Of a stretch of 64,000 nucleotides of DNA, positions 1 through 13,030 are shown in pieces (the stretch's first letter is position 1; each line of letters begins with the position of its first letter). Both the position numbers and the translations under genes were made by a program. A model generated the notes under the pieces. That model did no database searches, was not told where the DNA came from, and worked only from the letters and a program-made list of their open reading frames with translations. The DNA lies in NCBI GenBank assembly GCA_027574665.1, contig CM050648.1, positions 141,856,175-141,920,174 on the forward strand, given 5' to 3'. The DNA is from Rhynochetos jubatus. Lineage: Eukaryota; Chordata; Aves; Eurypygiformes; Rhynochetidae.

Positions 1-3000
1 TGCAGTAAAAGACAACATGAGGACAGGTTTCTGTGGCTGCTCTCCATGACTTAATGCCTGTACACCTGGCCTAAGCACAAGTTCAGTTTTTGCTTGCCTT
101 TTCTTGACACTCAGTGCAAACCTGTTGTGTTCTCCGTGTGCCATTGGGTGTAATAGCAACCAGTTATTTGGTTGCTATCAGTGCTGCACTAGTGTTGTCC
201 ACCTGAGTTTGTTTTTGCTTCTTTTACCCCTTTTCACTCCCTGCACAGGCTTAGCTGGCTGTCCAAAAACAACTGGATATCTCCACACTGCTTCTGGTTC
301 CAGGGCTGCTGTGCATATGTCATCCATGGAGCCAGGACTGGCCTGGCAGCGTTTGGCAGACAGGACATTTTCTCACATTCCCTTGTCACACATTATTGCC
401 TCCTGAGCAGGGTGTGCCTTGCTGTGTGAAAATCACTGCTTTAAACTGAACCCTTTTGGGGCCAGTGTATATGAGGGATGCTATTTTTGTTTAGCCCTGC
501 CTCCTGCGCTGGGGTTGTAAGAGGCCAGTGGAGGAGGTAGTCAAGGATCCCACCATACTCGCAGAAATCTCATCATCTTTGCCGCTGCTTTCTCTACAGC
601 ATGTCTAGCTTGACAGAATCTACCTCTTAGACTACCGCTCCTTTGATCTTATCTGCTGTCATCAATCAAGGCTATTTTTAAAGCACGGTATCTAGTGCAG
701 ATACATCTAAGCAAACACATCTAAGGTTTAGACCTGGCTGCTGCTGTTAGTGAAGCACAACACGTGACAAAAAAGTTCTCCAAGGACGGAATATCCTGCT
801 GCTGACCTGAAGTCCATAAACAGGAAAGTGAAGTGGGTTGTATCAGTGCACAGGCGAGCAGGGCCTGACGGGAGTGGAACGGTCTGAGAGAAGCGGGAAA
901 TTCAGAACAGGGTCTATCGGAAACAATGTGTGATTTTGATATCCGTAAAGAAGGACGCTTTGGGGAATACCTGGTAGCTGGGATTATTACATTAATATCT
1001 CATTGTAAACTCTAAGGGTCCCAACCGAGAATGAGATGCTCGTTGTGGTCAACGAACAAACAGCCGGAAGAGATCGCAGCTGAGAATTTGGGCAAGACAC
1101 TACGGGAGATTTAGCAGACATAAATGGGCCCACAGAGACGTCAGAGATGTGTAGGCACAAAGAGGAATCTTTGAGCGTCAGTTTTGCTGGTAATACTAAG
1201 GTCTTAAAGGGAAAACCCTACCTCTGGTATGTGAGCTAGCTAGCTATAGGAGGTGACCCAGATGGCAGAAAAGGAAAACGATAGTTCTCCAATTAGTTAA
1301 AAATGAATCATAGGACAAGAAGGAACAAAGAGACTGAGTTTCATGGTAAATGGAAAAGAAGGAAATACTGGTGTCTGAGTTAAGAGCACTTGTAAATACC
1401 ACCCCTAACTGCTCTGTTAAAAATAGGATTGTTTGAACTATAGGGGCACTGTGGTTTTCACAAGGCTTTGTAGATCCCACCTGCTGAGACATATTCACTT
1501 TAGTCAAAAGTACAACAATTTTGAGGGGAAACTAGCTACAGTTCGCAGTGACAATATGTCAGTCAGCCCAAGTCTGGCAGGTCATGAAATTATTTTTCAC
1601 ACCATTTTGCTATTTTTCCCCAGCAACCTCTTTAGCACTGATGATGCTACCAGCAGCAGTGCAGCTCCCACATCACAGCAGGGCCAAGACCATTTAAGTC
1701 CCCCACGGAGAGAGTTAATTTACTGTCACAAGGTCAAAGGTTAACACCATCTTTGCATGTTCCTACTGCTGGCAGAAAGCAGCCATCCTGTCTATGTCTG
1801 TTCTTTTCAGTACAGCTAAGCTGCACTGGGGGGTTTCAGAAAGGGACAATCATACTTTGGGGATATAGGAAAAGCCTGTGATCCCTGTGCCTGTCACTAT
1901 TGCAATGAGGGTGTCAACACAGGAAGCAGGGAAGATTGTGAACTTGGGAATTTGATCAGGAGATGTATTTAGTTATGAATAAGTATATTTTGCAAGTATA
2001 CTGGTGGCAGGCCTGCCTGGTCACTTGTCCCCTGAGCCAGCATCTTCTGGCTTCCACGGGAACTTGAGCAACAGAAGAGGTATCAGTTGCCATTTGTGGA
2101 TCTCCTGGAACAGCAGTGATTTGAAAACCACTGACTGACATGGGACAGAGGCAGGAAAAGAGGCAGTGGCATGGTGAAAGGCAGGAACGAACCAAGGCAA
2201 TGCGGAGACCACATATAGGGAAATACAGGCCCAGGCAATGACAGGCTGGCAGGATATGACCAGGTCAGCAATGGAGGGCTGAGCCTGGGCAGGGCTCAGC
2301 AGTGACACCCAACAGCCCACAGTGCCAAGCTGCGGTCAGACACAACCCTTTGCCACTAACAAAACCAAACCAATATAAGGAAACAAAGCCATGGGACAGC
2401 CACAATCCACAGCCAACTTACAGACAAGCAAAAAGCTTACCACAAGGTAGGATAACTGCAATATATGCAGGATAAACACATGCCCTCTGCCCAACTCGGC
2501 TACAACATTGCTCTGTTCGTGTGTAGCAGCAACAGAGCCTGAGGTCTCCATAGCCTCTGTGGGTCCAGAGGGATGGAGATGCTGGGCGCCAGCTGAGGGC
2601 TACCACAAATCATAGGTATGGCTATGCTGTTCCCATGCTGATCACCCTTGAATGCTCACACCTCTGGATACGATGCTCCTCCCGGCAGGGACAAGTCTCT
2701 CTTGACCACAGGGTGTCTATGGTTGTCCTTAGCTTGCTCATACACAGACTTGAAGGCCTTCATTTCAAGTCTGGTTGAACACCGCTCATAGACATGAACT
2801 TTCAGCAATTAGAGATTTTAAATACCTGCCTGTGGGTCAGACAGGTATTTGGTCCAGGTGTCACGCATAATTCACTGAAATGTGGTAATATATATGGCCT
2901 CAGTCCAGAAAACTCCATCAACTCCAGGTGAAAAGTTGCTGCCCCAGAGATAATTTTGAGTCATGATAGTTTGGAGTGAAAATGGCTCTAATACAGGCTT

Positions 3001-6000
3001 TTCTGTGGCTCCAAATGTGTTTCTAACTGGAGGTGCCAGAGATTTGGCAGAAGTCTCCTGTTTGAAGTCCTGGATGACTGAGGCCCAGAAGGAGGAAGGT
3101 GTCCATAAGCAGCTGGTGGACAGATCCTCAAGTCTAGAGGGTGACAGAGCATCTCTTTGCTGGGGACACACCTTGGGGTTTGAGCATAGGTCTTGGTGCT
3201 TCTTTGTTCAGCTGCACGTCAGATTTTCCTTAAACCTATCAGATAGATGCACATCTCTAGCAGCGTGCTGGCATGGTAAGACCTCCTTGCCTTATTAAAA
3301 CAGCTGCTCCCTCATACCCCAGTGTGCTCTTTCAGCAGTCTAGAGTAATATTCATCCACAGATGAGCCTTGAGTCACAAATCTGCTGGCACTGCTCGGCT
3401 GTACTTTGACATCCAATAGCACTCTGGGGTGGGACAGAGGAGCTGTGCATGGGAATCCCCCCTCTCATCTCCTTCTTCCAAGACTTCACAGTTCCAACAT
3501 GAGCTAGAGCAAGAAAGTCTGGCCAGTTAGGTTTCCAAATGAGGCACTCAAGTAACAGAAACCTTATTTAAATAGCCCCCTTTGCCAAGGCTATCAATTA
3601 AGCTGTGATTGCTTTTGGGAGACATTGAGCACGAGTGCCTGCTGGTTTCATGTGTGAAGAAGAGGTTGTAAACTCTTCTCAGCCCCAGCAAACTCGCCAG
3701 TCTTGGAGCTGCTCTCAGCTTTCTTGGAGCTGCTCTCACTTTCACTGTCTCTGCTCCAAAACCTATGCTTTCCTCAGCCTTTTGACTTGATGGGCTTTAT
3801 AGTTTAGCCTCAGATTTATGATGGCATTTCTGGGGTTCCTGAAGGCTCTCCTGGTCATGAAGCCATTCCTCTGGCTGCAAGATCTATTCTAGACAAATCT
3901 CTAGTAGGTACCAGGGAGTAAATCTGCCCTGCAAGAGCCGCTCTCTGATCTTCCCAGAGAGGACTGAGAAACTTTGCCATGTCCGAAAGTCCCAACATCA
4001 TGAGTCATGGTCTCCAAGTGATGAGACTGGGGAAGAAAGTCCACTGGTGCATGGGGATTTTGGGATCTGTTTTTCACCTGTGAACTTCCCCTATCTACTC
4101 TGTATGACACGTATGTAGTTTTACCTACTTGTAGATGCGATGAATAAAATGGTTTTAAACCCCTGTGGCAGGAGCTTTCATTTACACATTTCTCTTTCAC
4201 CTGCTTGGCACTCTTCTGTCCCCTGCAGTCCCTCACTAGGTAGCGTAACAGGGTACTCAGACACCTGCCTACTTCAGCAAAACAGTACATTTACTTGTAG
4301 ATTGTGGGAAGGGGGAAGTGGATGTGTGCATCTGGAGTACAGCTGGTGACCAAAACAAAGCATATGCCATGCCTCTGGTGGGCAGAAGGTCTCTTGTTCC
4401 TTAAGAGTCTTCTCCACGGCCACAGCAGCCAGGAATGAGTAAAACTCGAACAGAAATCTAGAAAATACAAGAAACTTGCCATTTTCACTTTTCAGGAATC
4501 CTGTGGAGATTCTTTTTCCTGACTAGGCATTAAAGCTGTTTCATGCAGTGTTTATTTGTCTCTGCGTTCAAATCCCATCAGTGGTTTCCTTCTGACCAAG
4601 CTAGGATGGAGGCAGTTGTTTTAGGACGGAGGCAGATGTTTCAAGATGGAGTTGTGCTCAGGCTGGATTCCTAGTATAGTCCTGTAGCTTTAAAACACTT
4701 TTTTTTAATCTACAGAGCTTTGAAACTATATCATTTCAAAATTATATATTTATATATTGGTTTATATTTTATATATCAAATTTGAAACTATATAGCTTCA
4801 AACCCCACTGTCTTGGATGTGTCAGTAAAAATGATGTCTGCTGGGTAACTGAGAGGAGCCACTGCTGCTTTTCCTCTGTATTCTGAGACTTGTTTCGAGA
4901 AGTGATTTCATCTACTAATTTGTTTATTATTAAAGGGGAAAAAAAAAACCAAACAAACAAACCAGTTCACTGACTTGCTGGGCTAATAGGTCATAATCTA
5001 TTTTTATCCACCAAGACAGCACAAACATTTTCCTACTTTCAAGAAGAGCAGTGCAAATAATCCACATCAGTTTCTTACTTTCTATATGAGATAACAGACA
5101 AAAGCTAGTGGCTGGAAAGTTTCATAATGTTTACAGACAGGTAATGTAGGTTCTGCGTGAGAAAGAGAAGCCCGGGTTCAGAAGAGGAGTGATATTGCTG
5201 GTGATGAGTATTGTAGGTGGCATGTCTGTCATATCTAGGAAGTGATGCCTTACAACACGAGGTCAGACTGACATGTGTCACATAGTTATGGTACCACATG
5301 CCACTAAGGAAAGTACACAAAACGCCCCAGGAGAAACTCAGGCCCTGTTTCATTGAAGGGTGATTGATGCTTTAAAACATTCAGGTTGTTATCCTTTCCA
5401 AATATTGGGGGCAGGAAAGAAGGTGTGAAGGGATAGGTTGTTTTTACCTTCACCATTTTAAGTGTAGCTTTTAAAAAAATTATTCTTAATAGCCACACAA
5501 ACCCCTCAATATTCTCAGCTCTAACAATAATCCTTGGCATAGAAGGATGATGGTAAAATCATTAGAAAACAAAAAGCATAAAAATAATATGCTCTGCTGA
5601 TCTCATTGTACTCATGTGATGGATTTCACTTTACCTTTTTTGTCTTCTATCCCTCTGTATCTTCAGTGAATTAACCCAAAGAATTTCTACCAGTGCTTTG
5701 GTCAAGTATTTTGGTTTTTTTTTAATTCTCCCTGTAACTGTAGCTGCAATTTTATTTTTTACCTTTCCTAATAGGGGTTATTTTTATCACTCAAATTTCT
5801 CTGTTGGAAATTGAAACAGTTTTACATGAATAACTCATAGACAAATAAAGAAAACGAAAAGGTAAAATAAAGCCTTTTGCTTCCCCCTTTGTTTTTTCAC
5901 TTCCCTCTTTATATCTCAGTTATCAAAAACACTTCAGTCTCTTGAGGGAAGACCAAATATTAATGCAACTGGCCTGAATGAGCAGCAGGAGCCCCCAGAC

Positions 6001-9000
6001 ATGTCTCTGCACCTCCCAGGACCCTGTTCTGCTTCATTCAGGACCACACTCCAGAGAAGATCTTTACACTCACTCTGAAGCAATAAGCTCTAAGCCGACA
6101 GGCTCACCAAAGTCCACACCCTGCTCAGGGTGCAGCAGTTACATCTTCAAGACAAAAGAGCTGAAGAGAGTGATGTGGTTAGAGCTGCTGCCCACCTCCA
6201 CGTGACCCAAACAGCCAGATGCACTGCATATCCAAAGTGTTTTGCGTAGGAGGTGCAGCGCTCACAGAGGAGGTGCCCGGTTGGGTAGCTTGGTTGCAAA
6301 GACCCCCTAAACCGTCAGGAGAGATCAGCAATGCCTCTGGAGACTGAGGGAGGGTGCAGAGCTGCTCTCAGTACAACCCTCCTTCCCCTGCCTCTTGCTG
6401 GTCCACTCCTGGCTATGTGCTACTTACTGCTGATGCCCTTGTGCCAGCCCTGGTTCCGCACTGACCCTGGTGAGCTGCTTCAGAAAGGTCAACTGGTGGA
6501 GAGCTGACCCAGACAAAAAACAGACAAGTTTTCTGCTTGCTTACCACTCTGTGTGCGCTCGCTGCAGGGTTGGGCAACCTACTGGTCAGGGACAAGGCAG
6601 AGAGGAAAAAGGGTGACAGCCAGGCTGTTATTCTGGCGTGGCTGTGATGTGAAACTACATCCTCACAGCATCCTGGGTTCATGGTCCCATCTCCCATGAG
6701 CGTGTGGGGCACCTTTGTAGGATACTTCCCTGCTCCCTGAAGTTGGGTAGGGGACAGGAGAGATGGCCATGGCACAGGCTGTCCTGCACAAGAGCAGCGC
6801 TTTTCCCCCTGCCCAAAAGAAGGAAGACCTGATTTCTAGACCAGGCACCAATCTGGTATTGGAAATCTTGCACATTCTAGGAAAGCCTAAAAAGAGCAAC
6901 TTTCTCTCTTCCTGGTCAGTCCAGGCCACCTGCTATGACGAATACAAGATGCACTGGATCAAAGAGAAGGTGAGGAAAGGGCAGTCAATCTCAACCTGGT
7001 TTCAGGTCAAACTCAACCTTCAGTGTCTGCCGCAAGACACTTCTGCTGCTTTCTCACCACACCTCAAGAAAACGGGACTTCACATCTGTCATGTCTCTTC
7101 CATCCACAACCATTTTTGACTTGGGCATCTCCAGGTGCCCTGCCCTTTTCCAGGATTTTCTTTCCACAATGTCTCAATGCATTAGAGCATGCAGACGTTC
7201 CATTTTAGAAGTAAGGAATGTAATTACCTATTTGTCTAATTGTGAACATCATAACACAACATTAGAAATGCTAGGCCTAGCTACGCCAGTGTTGTGGCTA
7301 CAGCCTAGGCCAGTCCAGGGAAGAGTGTGAATGCAGAGCAGACACAGCAAATCTTCGTCAGTGGATTACCCCATCTTCCAGTGATTTGTGCTCAGGTGCC
7401 TCATGAGCCAGAGGCTGTGCCTCTGTCTGGAAGACAAGATGTTTTGCACGTCTTGAAGGTGAGAAAACTGCACGTGCTGACTGCGGTTTGTCATACTCAG
7501 TGAGTCTCAGAGAGCAACAAGCCTCAGAGTGCTGCTAAATATACGGTGAGCTGTTCATGCAAAACACAGCCAGGACTTTATGCAACAGCTCCTAATTGTT
7601 CATGAGCTCTAGCAGAACAGGATAGGGCACAGAAAGATGAGAAGAGCTACTTTGGACAGGCTTTGCTCAACTGAAAGCTACAGGACAGCTAAGAAACCTC
7701 ATGAATTGAAACAGCTTGTCTCTCACAAATGTGTTCTTGGATATTGCTCATCCTCAGCATCGCAGCTACATCTGACCCTTTGTGAGTGCTTGAAAATTGC
7801 TCGATGCGATAAATCTCTTAAGTTCTGCTGTTCCAAGTGATGTTTCTATCACTAAAATTTCTCATCATGAATATTAGCAGAAAATCAACCCTCACGGTTT
7901 TTTCAGTTGTGTAATTATTATTATTTTTTATTTGAATGAATACCTGAGATGCAGGTTAGCTTGCTCCAGTCCTGCACCAGTGTAGGATAACAACAAGGTG
8001 CACACAAGTAACCAGGTGCCTCTTTACATAAAGCAGTACAGTTACGAATGCTACATTCAGGAGATGTGGGTGTACATCCATCACAGCCCAGCCACCACCG
8101 AAGAAGAGAGAAATGGGAATCTTCTGGGCTGAGCCAAGTATCAAACCAACAAACTCTAAAGGTCTGAGAAAAGGATAAAAATGTGCATTCAGTTTCACAA
8201 GGGCAATGTCACTGAGTGAAATTTCATAACTTGTCTGCTGAGTGCTTCTTTCTGATCTTCAGTTCAAGGAGAAAACCCTCTGCAGGCCTGGACAGCTGAG
8301 CAGAGATAAGTGAAACCCAGAACTGGGGCTGGATGCAGTGGCCAGGGCCAACAGACTCTTCCCTGGACAGAGCAGAGAGCCAAGGGAAGGGGAGGGAGGG
8401 GGGTAAATGGATGTCCTCTTCTCTTCCTCAATATGATGCTGAGACATAGACCACTACTGTTAGGAAGGATCCAGGCTCCTGAGATGACAGGCTGGACCTT
8501 CAAGAGAGGCATTCATCACATGCGTTTTCTCTACAAATGTAAATTCCCGTCTATGCACTGTGACAGTTGAGGCTTTGCGCTTGGTAGCTGACAGTCATTT
8601 AAGGGTGAAGGTCTCCTCAGCTCAGCCTTGGCCTTGTGGCTTAGGCCATACACCAAAAGCCAAGAAAAAAGAGCATGTCCCATGCAGGCAGCTTAAAAAG
8701 TCACAGGCATCTCCTTCCTGAGGCTCGCTGAGGGGTGCAAAGCACGGGAAGGAGACTTGGAGCAGAGCAGGAAAAGAGGAGGTGAAGGCAGGAGGCAAGA
8801 GAAAGAAACATTGGGAGCCATGTGTCTACAGAACAACTCTTCTACCACTTCCTTCCTGCCCTGCACCATTGCCGGTGGCTTGGTGAGACAGGTACCTCTG
8901 GGGGAACAGCAGGCATAGGCAGTGCAGAAAGCAGAATATTCAAACACGGGGTCAAGAGAAGTATGCAAAGCCTAGAGGGAGGGGAGGAGAGCACACCTTC

Positions 9001-11653
9001 AACTGCTCTTGAAGGTTTTTTTGCTAAGGCGCGTGGGGTAGAGAGCTGCTGAGTAACCGAGATGGTGTGCGACTGTGACACGTCCCCAACTCTGCTGCTG
9101 CCATCTCCCCCACGTACAAGTTGCATTCCCCTGCTGTGCTTCACTTTAGAAGGGGCTGTCTCTATGCGGTGCACAGGCATACAGCAGCTCTCACATCGGT
9201 CAGATGCGTCTAGGTCAAGGACAAGGTCTCGTATGACACATCCCAGGTGAGGTCTGGGTAGAGAACTGCTGATACCCTGTCCCCTCTACACAGCGGTTCG
9301 GTAGATGGCCCAGAGAAGGCCGCATCTCATTTACCAAGGGTGGAAAATGCCCTGAGGCAGCAAAAATCTCTACTCACTACCAGCAATCATTGTTTTTCTG
9401 AGTTATCACCAACTATCAGTACACTTTCACTGCTAGGAAAGAAGGGAAGTAATTTTACATCCTCTCACACAGAAACTTTGTGGCAACCCTGCTCAGTACC
9501 ATGCCGTCTTCCCCACACACAGCAGTGAGGATCCTCTTCTCCAGTTGCTCTTAAGATGGTCATTTGAAACAAAAGGAAAGTTTAGATCCCCCTTGATAGG
9601 GCTTCAACATGTCCACCAGCCTGCAGACGGTCCAGCTCTCAGACAGGTCCCTGGCAAGACACGTTGCCCCAACTAGCGTGGCTAGTGGGCTGCCTGCTAA
9701 CCCTCGTCAACATGTCAGCACGCAAGCGGAGGATGGTTTGCCGCAGGGGGAAGTGGAAGGTAGTCATAGAGTGTGGTCGTACCTTCTGTTGTACTTCTTA
9801 CACACCCAGAGCACTTCCTCAGTTCCTCTGCCTGTGGAGGCCGTGTTCCAAAGGTCTCCACCCCCGGGAACAGCTTACGCTGCAGCCAGGACCGGGGCAC
9901 CAGGTACTGCTGGCTCTGCCTCGTCTCCTCGCTTGCCAGGATGTCTTCCTTCACAAGCTGGTGTCACTGGGCAAGCTCTGGCTGCGTTGGGGTTCTTGCT
10001 GGAAACAAACACCTCTAGGCATGGGCCAAGAGATCGTCTCTTGGTGTTCATGGCTGTGGCTAGCACTGCGCTGCTGTGAGGGTCTCATAGCCTATGGCAA
10101 TCTGTGCCCATTTTCTCATACTCTTCATCCAGTAACTAAGCTAACTCAGGGGACTTGATTGCCCTTCAAGCTCTAGGGATCTTGCATGTCAGGTGCTGCC
10201 TGTGCCACCCCAGGGACTGCTCTGCCCACACAGAGGGAGAGGAATGGCCCCACCAGCTAGTCCACCCTCCCAGAGATGCAGGAGACAATATCACTGCACT
10301 GGGAGCAGACTGCTTCCCCATGGTCTGCTTGAGGTGGGCCCAAATAAGCAACAAATAAATGTTCTGAGGCTGCCAAAAGCTACCTTCTCCCCTATAAGAA
10401 CTCAGGGTTAAATTGTTCATGCACAGTGCGGGCCAGGAAAGCTCACGCCCCTCCTCTGTCTGAAGGGACTCAGTCTCTCAACACATCTCCTCCTTGCGGA
10501 ATTAGCTGGCTGTTGCCTGGAGCTGGTGTCCACCCCACAAGAGAATGCCCAAAAGATTATGCCAGACAAGACCTCTTCTTATCAAGGATGCTATACAATT
10601 GACACCTTCAACTCGTAACAACAGCAAAGTACAATTTAAGAGCACACAACACCATCATGGCTCACGCACCTCTGTATTCCTCTGTTCACTTGGAGAAGAC
10701 TTCTGCATGCGATTTTGACAGAAATGCTTCTCCTAGCACTGCTTAACAGTAACCAAATTCCAGGTCTGCTTTTGTGTATGGTCAGCTTGGAAAGGTGGAG
10801 GTTTTTGTAACCACTCCTGTTCAAAGAGCGTTACGTTTCTTTGCCTCCATTTCTTAAATGTGTGTGTATTGGTCTCTCCGGTCTTGTTTACTTCCCCTAG
10901 CTGACCTTATCTCCTGCTGTTTCCCAGAGGCATTGAACAGATGTGGTAGGCAGTTTCACTGGCTTACTATGGTAGGTGTTATACTACAAGTTTATGTTCT
11001 TCAGCTGCAGCTATTCATTCAGAGGAGGGAGAAGTATGGATTAGTTAATCATACGAAGTAGCTAGATCCAAACCACTATGTTGTAATACAGTGTGGAGGT
11101 ACACACCAGTGGCCAGATTCTGGTTCCTGTATGCTGCATAGTCTGACACAACAACTACCACCACCCACTTCAGATGGTTTCCTCGTCTGACTGACCATAG
11201 CTTATTTTGGAAGTCTGCCTCTGAAATCTCTACAGTTTGCATTTTTTGTCACTCAGTTCGGAAAACAAAAAAAGTTAATTGAAGACTAATGCCCTCAAGT
11301 TGCTCTGGGAAGTGACTTTAGTAATTGATCAGCAGCTCTGTCTTGTTTATGAGACAGCCCAGTTTAGGGACAGTCCCCAATACCCTGTTGTAGTGAATAG
11401 GCATGTTGCAGTCAAGAAATTCCTTGTGAAGAAAGGCACTTTTTTCCTGAAAGTAAATCAGACCTGAGTCCTAGGGGAAATGACAGGAGACCATTAGGAC
11501 TTGGAAAACTTGCCTGCCTTAGATGCTTCCCCAAGGCAAGCACCCCACTTGTTTCCCTGACACGTCCTATTGACACCTATGAGACCATAACCTTTACTGA
11601 CACATTTTTAAGTGATGCAAATGCTAACTTTTCACCTTGTCTTCTGACTCTCA
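1..11653. other. 5' flank / GPR132 upstream region, no supported gene
   Basis: I see no conserved protein-coding exon here on either strand apart from the weak minus-strand fragment near 9.8 kb listed separately. Open frames are short, overlap in several phases and match no family I recognise. There is an AT-rich low-complexity patch around 4735-4785. In human the gene beyond GPR132 on this side is JAG2, but no JAG2-like EGF or DSL cysteine pattern is visible. One or more non-coding 5' exons of GPR132 must lie here or further upstream, because the coding exon starts at a splice acceptor. I could not place them. Confidence 0.6.
9715..9995 (-). pseudogene. Possible decayed coding fragment, unidentified
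   Basis: On the minus strand about 85 codons read as a protein-like, charged and mixed sequence (KEDILASEETRQSQQYLVPR, then a Trp-Leu-Gln and a Phe-Pro-Gly-Val stretch). The frame is closed by a TGA just upstream. An adjacent frame over the 3' part is also protein-like (EEVLWVCKKYNRRYDHTL), which would fit a frameshift. A plausible acceptor (TTTGTTTCCAG) precedes it and a plausible donor (AAG/GTACGA) follows. I do not recognise the family. It may be a relic exon, or a chance open frame in GC-richer DNA. On the opposite strand a 148-codon ATG frame (9712-10158) runs through the same DNA and looks less natural, being rich in Trp, Cys and Leu. Confidence 0.2.
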
Positions 11654-11654
11654 G
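11634..11654 (+). promoter_or_regulatory. GPR132: Splice acceptor of the GPR132 coding exon
   Basis: A pyrimidine-rich tract (CACCTTGTCTTCTGACTCTCAG) ends in AG at 11653-11654, 24 bases before the first ATG. The mRNA exon would therefore start at 11655. The 24 bases between the acceptor and the ATG are open in the receptor's frame, so a coding upstream exon cannot be excluded. A frame running back through the tract itself begins only with TTG and is intronic. Confidence 0.75.
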
Positions 11655-11678
11655 GGAACACCAGCTGAAAAAAGAATA

Positions 11679-12779
11679 ATGGAAAATTGTACAGACACAA
11701 ATACTAACTCCACTTGCACAGGAATTCCCTACAAAGACAGCAAGACACTTCTGGTTGCTGTTTACAGCATCGTTTTTGCCATAGGCCTTCCAGCAAACTG
11801 CTTAACTTCCCTGCTTACGTATGTACAAATCCGAAGGAATAAAGTAATTGCCATCTACATTTTCAGTTTATCGTTGTGTGAGCTGATGTATTTAAGTACC
11901 TTGCCTCTCTGGATTATCTACGTGCAAAATGATCACCAGTGGAATATGGGCATAACGGCTTGCAGAGTAACAGGATTCATCTTTTTCTGCAACATATACA
12001 TCAGCATTCTGCTTTTGTGCTGCATTTCTGTGGACCGTTACGTGGCGCTGATATATGCTCTGGAATCAAGAGGGAGAAGAGGACAGAAAAAGGCAATCAT
12101 AATAGTATGTTTCCTCTTCGCTGTGGTTGCAATAATCCACACTCCAGTATTCTACATGGAAGATAATCCGGAACGTAGTAATAAGACCTGCTTTGAGACT
12201 TTGCCCCTTGACATAAAATTGGCCTCTTTCAGCCTTGCCAGATTCCTGTTTGGATTTGTCATACCTTTCACAATCCTCATTTTCACAAACTACAAAATTT
12301 TCCAAAGTACAAAAACAAGCAGCAGCTTGAATTGTCACCAAAAAGCCAAAGTGAAGTATCTAGCTATCGCCATTATCGTAATTTTCCTGATCTGCTTTGC
12401 TCCCTACCATGTGGTGCTCCTAATACGATCCATATACTTCCTGTTTCATCAAAATTGCTCATGTCCATTTGAAAAAGACATATATTCAGTTTTTACAGTG
12501 TTTCTGTGTTTAGCCACTGCCAACAGTATTGCCGATCCAATCATCTATGTGCTGGTTAGTGAAAACGTCCGTAAAGATTTTTACAGGAATCTGAGAAGAT
12601 GGAGACTAAACTCATCCAGGATGAATTCATTCGTGAATCACAAGACTGACAGCATGAAATTGAAAGTGTCAAAAGAATCTCAGGAAGGAGGGCTCAGAGA
12701 AGAAAACAAAGAAATACCAGATTCGTCTGACATACAGAAGACCTGTAATACTGGTGAAGATCAAAAAGGTGGCAGTTAG
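11679..12779 (+). CDS. GPR132: GPR132 (G2A), class A GPCR of the proton-sensing/lipid receptor group
   Basis: This encodes a 366-residue seven-pass plasma-membrane receptor. The mammalian relative is G2A, linked to oxidised fatty acids, lysophospholipid and acid responses in immune cells and to G2/M delay; activity in this bird is inferred. The N-terminus has sequons (NCT, NST). Approximate membrane segments are 23-45, 56-80, 94-118, 138-158, 185-205, 225-250 and 266-292. Cys95 at the start of TM3 and Cys171 in the second extracellular loop (NKTC, also a sequon) form the usual disulfide pair. DRY is at 119-121, followed by the very G2A-like ALESRGRR. The TM6 block AKVK...FLICFAPYH ends near 244, and TM7 carries DPIIY (286-290) in place of NPxxY. 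The tail is basic then Ser/Glu-rich. Length is close to the human protein (about 380), with a shorter N-terminus. ATG 11679 is the first ATG after the splice acceptor. The gene is intact, and CDCA4 lies downstream on the same strand as in human. Confidence 0.94.
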   Translation: MENCTDTNTNSTCTGIPYKDSKTLLVAVYSIVFAIGLPANCLTSLLTYVQIRRNKVIAIYIFSLSLCELMYLSTLPLWIIYVQNDHQWNMGITACRVTGFIFFCNIYISILLLCCISVDRYVALIYALESRGRRGQKKAIIIVCFLFAVVAIIHTPVFYMEDNPERSNKTCFETLPLDIKLASFSLARFLFGFVIPFTILIFTNYKIFQSTKTSSSLNCHQKAKVKYLAIAIIVIFLICFAPYHVVLLIRSIYFLFHQNCSCPFEKDIYSVFTVFLCLATANSIADPIIYVLVSENVRKDFYRNLRRWRLNSSRMNSFVNHKTDSMKLKVSKESQEGGLREENKEIPDSSDIQKTCNTGEDQKGGS

Positions 12780-13030
12780 CTGCTGACACAGATAAGAAGC
12801 TCCCAGCACCAGCTGCTGGCCGCAGACTGCAGCACACAAGTATTTACATGCTGACATCCATCAGGGGTTTTGCCATAGCGCGTGGGCCACCCGCTCCTTG
12901 AGGACACTACAGGAGAGATGCTTCTTTTTTCTGTTCGACCCCTGCAATAAAGTTTGTCCACCAGTATCGTTGGTCAAAGTATTGTTTTGCAAAGGACATG
13001 TGGAATAAACTAAGTAATTTACTTCATCTC
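12780..13030 (+). other. GPR132: GPR132 3'UTR with poly(A) signals
   Basis: The stop TAG at 12777-12779 is followed by a short untranslated stretch. AATAAA occurs at 12946-12951 and again at 13004-13009, each followed by T/GT-rich sequence. The first is the likely main cleavage signal, giving a 3'UTR of roughly 190 bases. Later AATAAA copies, for example 14910-14915, could mark a longer form. Confidence 0.6.

Noticed and set aside
9609-10158. 156- and 148/164-codon + strand frames
   Set aside because: They overlap each other in different frames, one begins at TTG, and neither shows a recognisable domain or a Kozak/exon context. The opposite strand looks more protein-like.
1-11600. Possible 3' end of JAG2, the human neighbour
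   Set aside because: No EGF/DSL/VWC cysteine pattern or JAG2-like tail is visible on either strand.
11637-11678. N-terminal extension of GPR132 starting at 11637
   Set aside because: The frame starts with TTG, not ATG, and lies within the pyrimidine tract and AG of the splice acceptor, so it is intronic.
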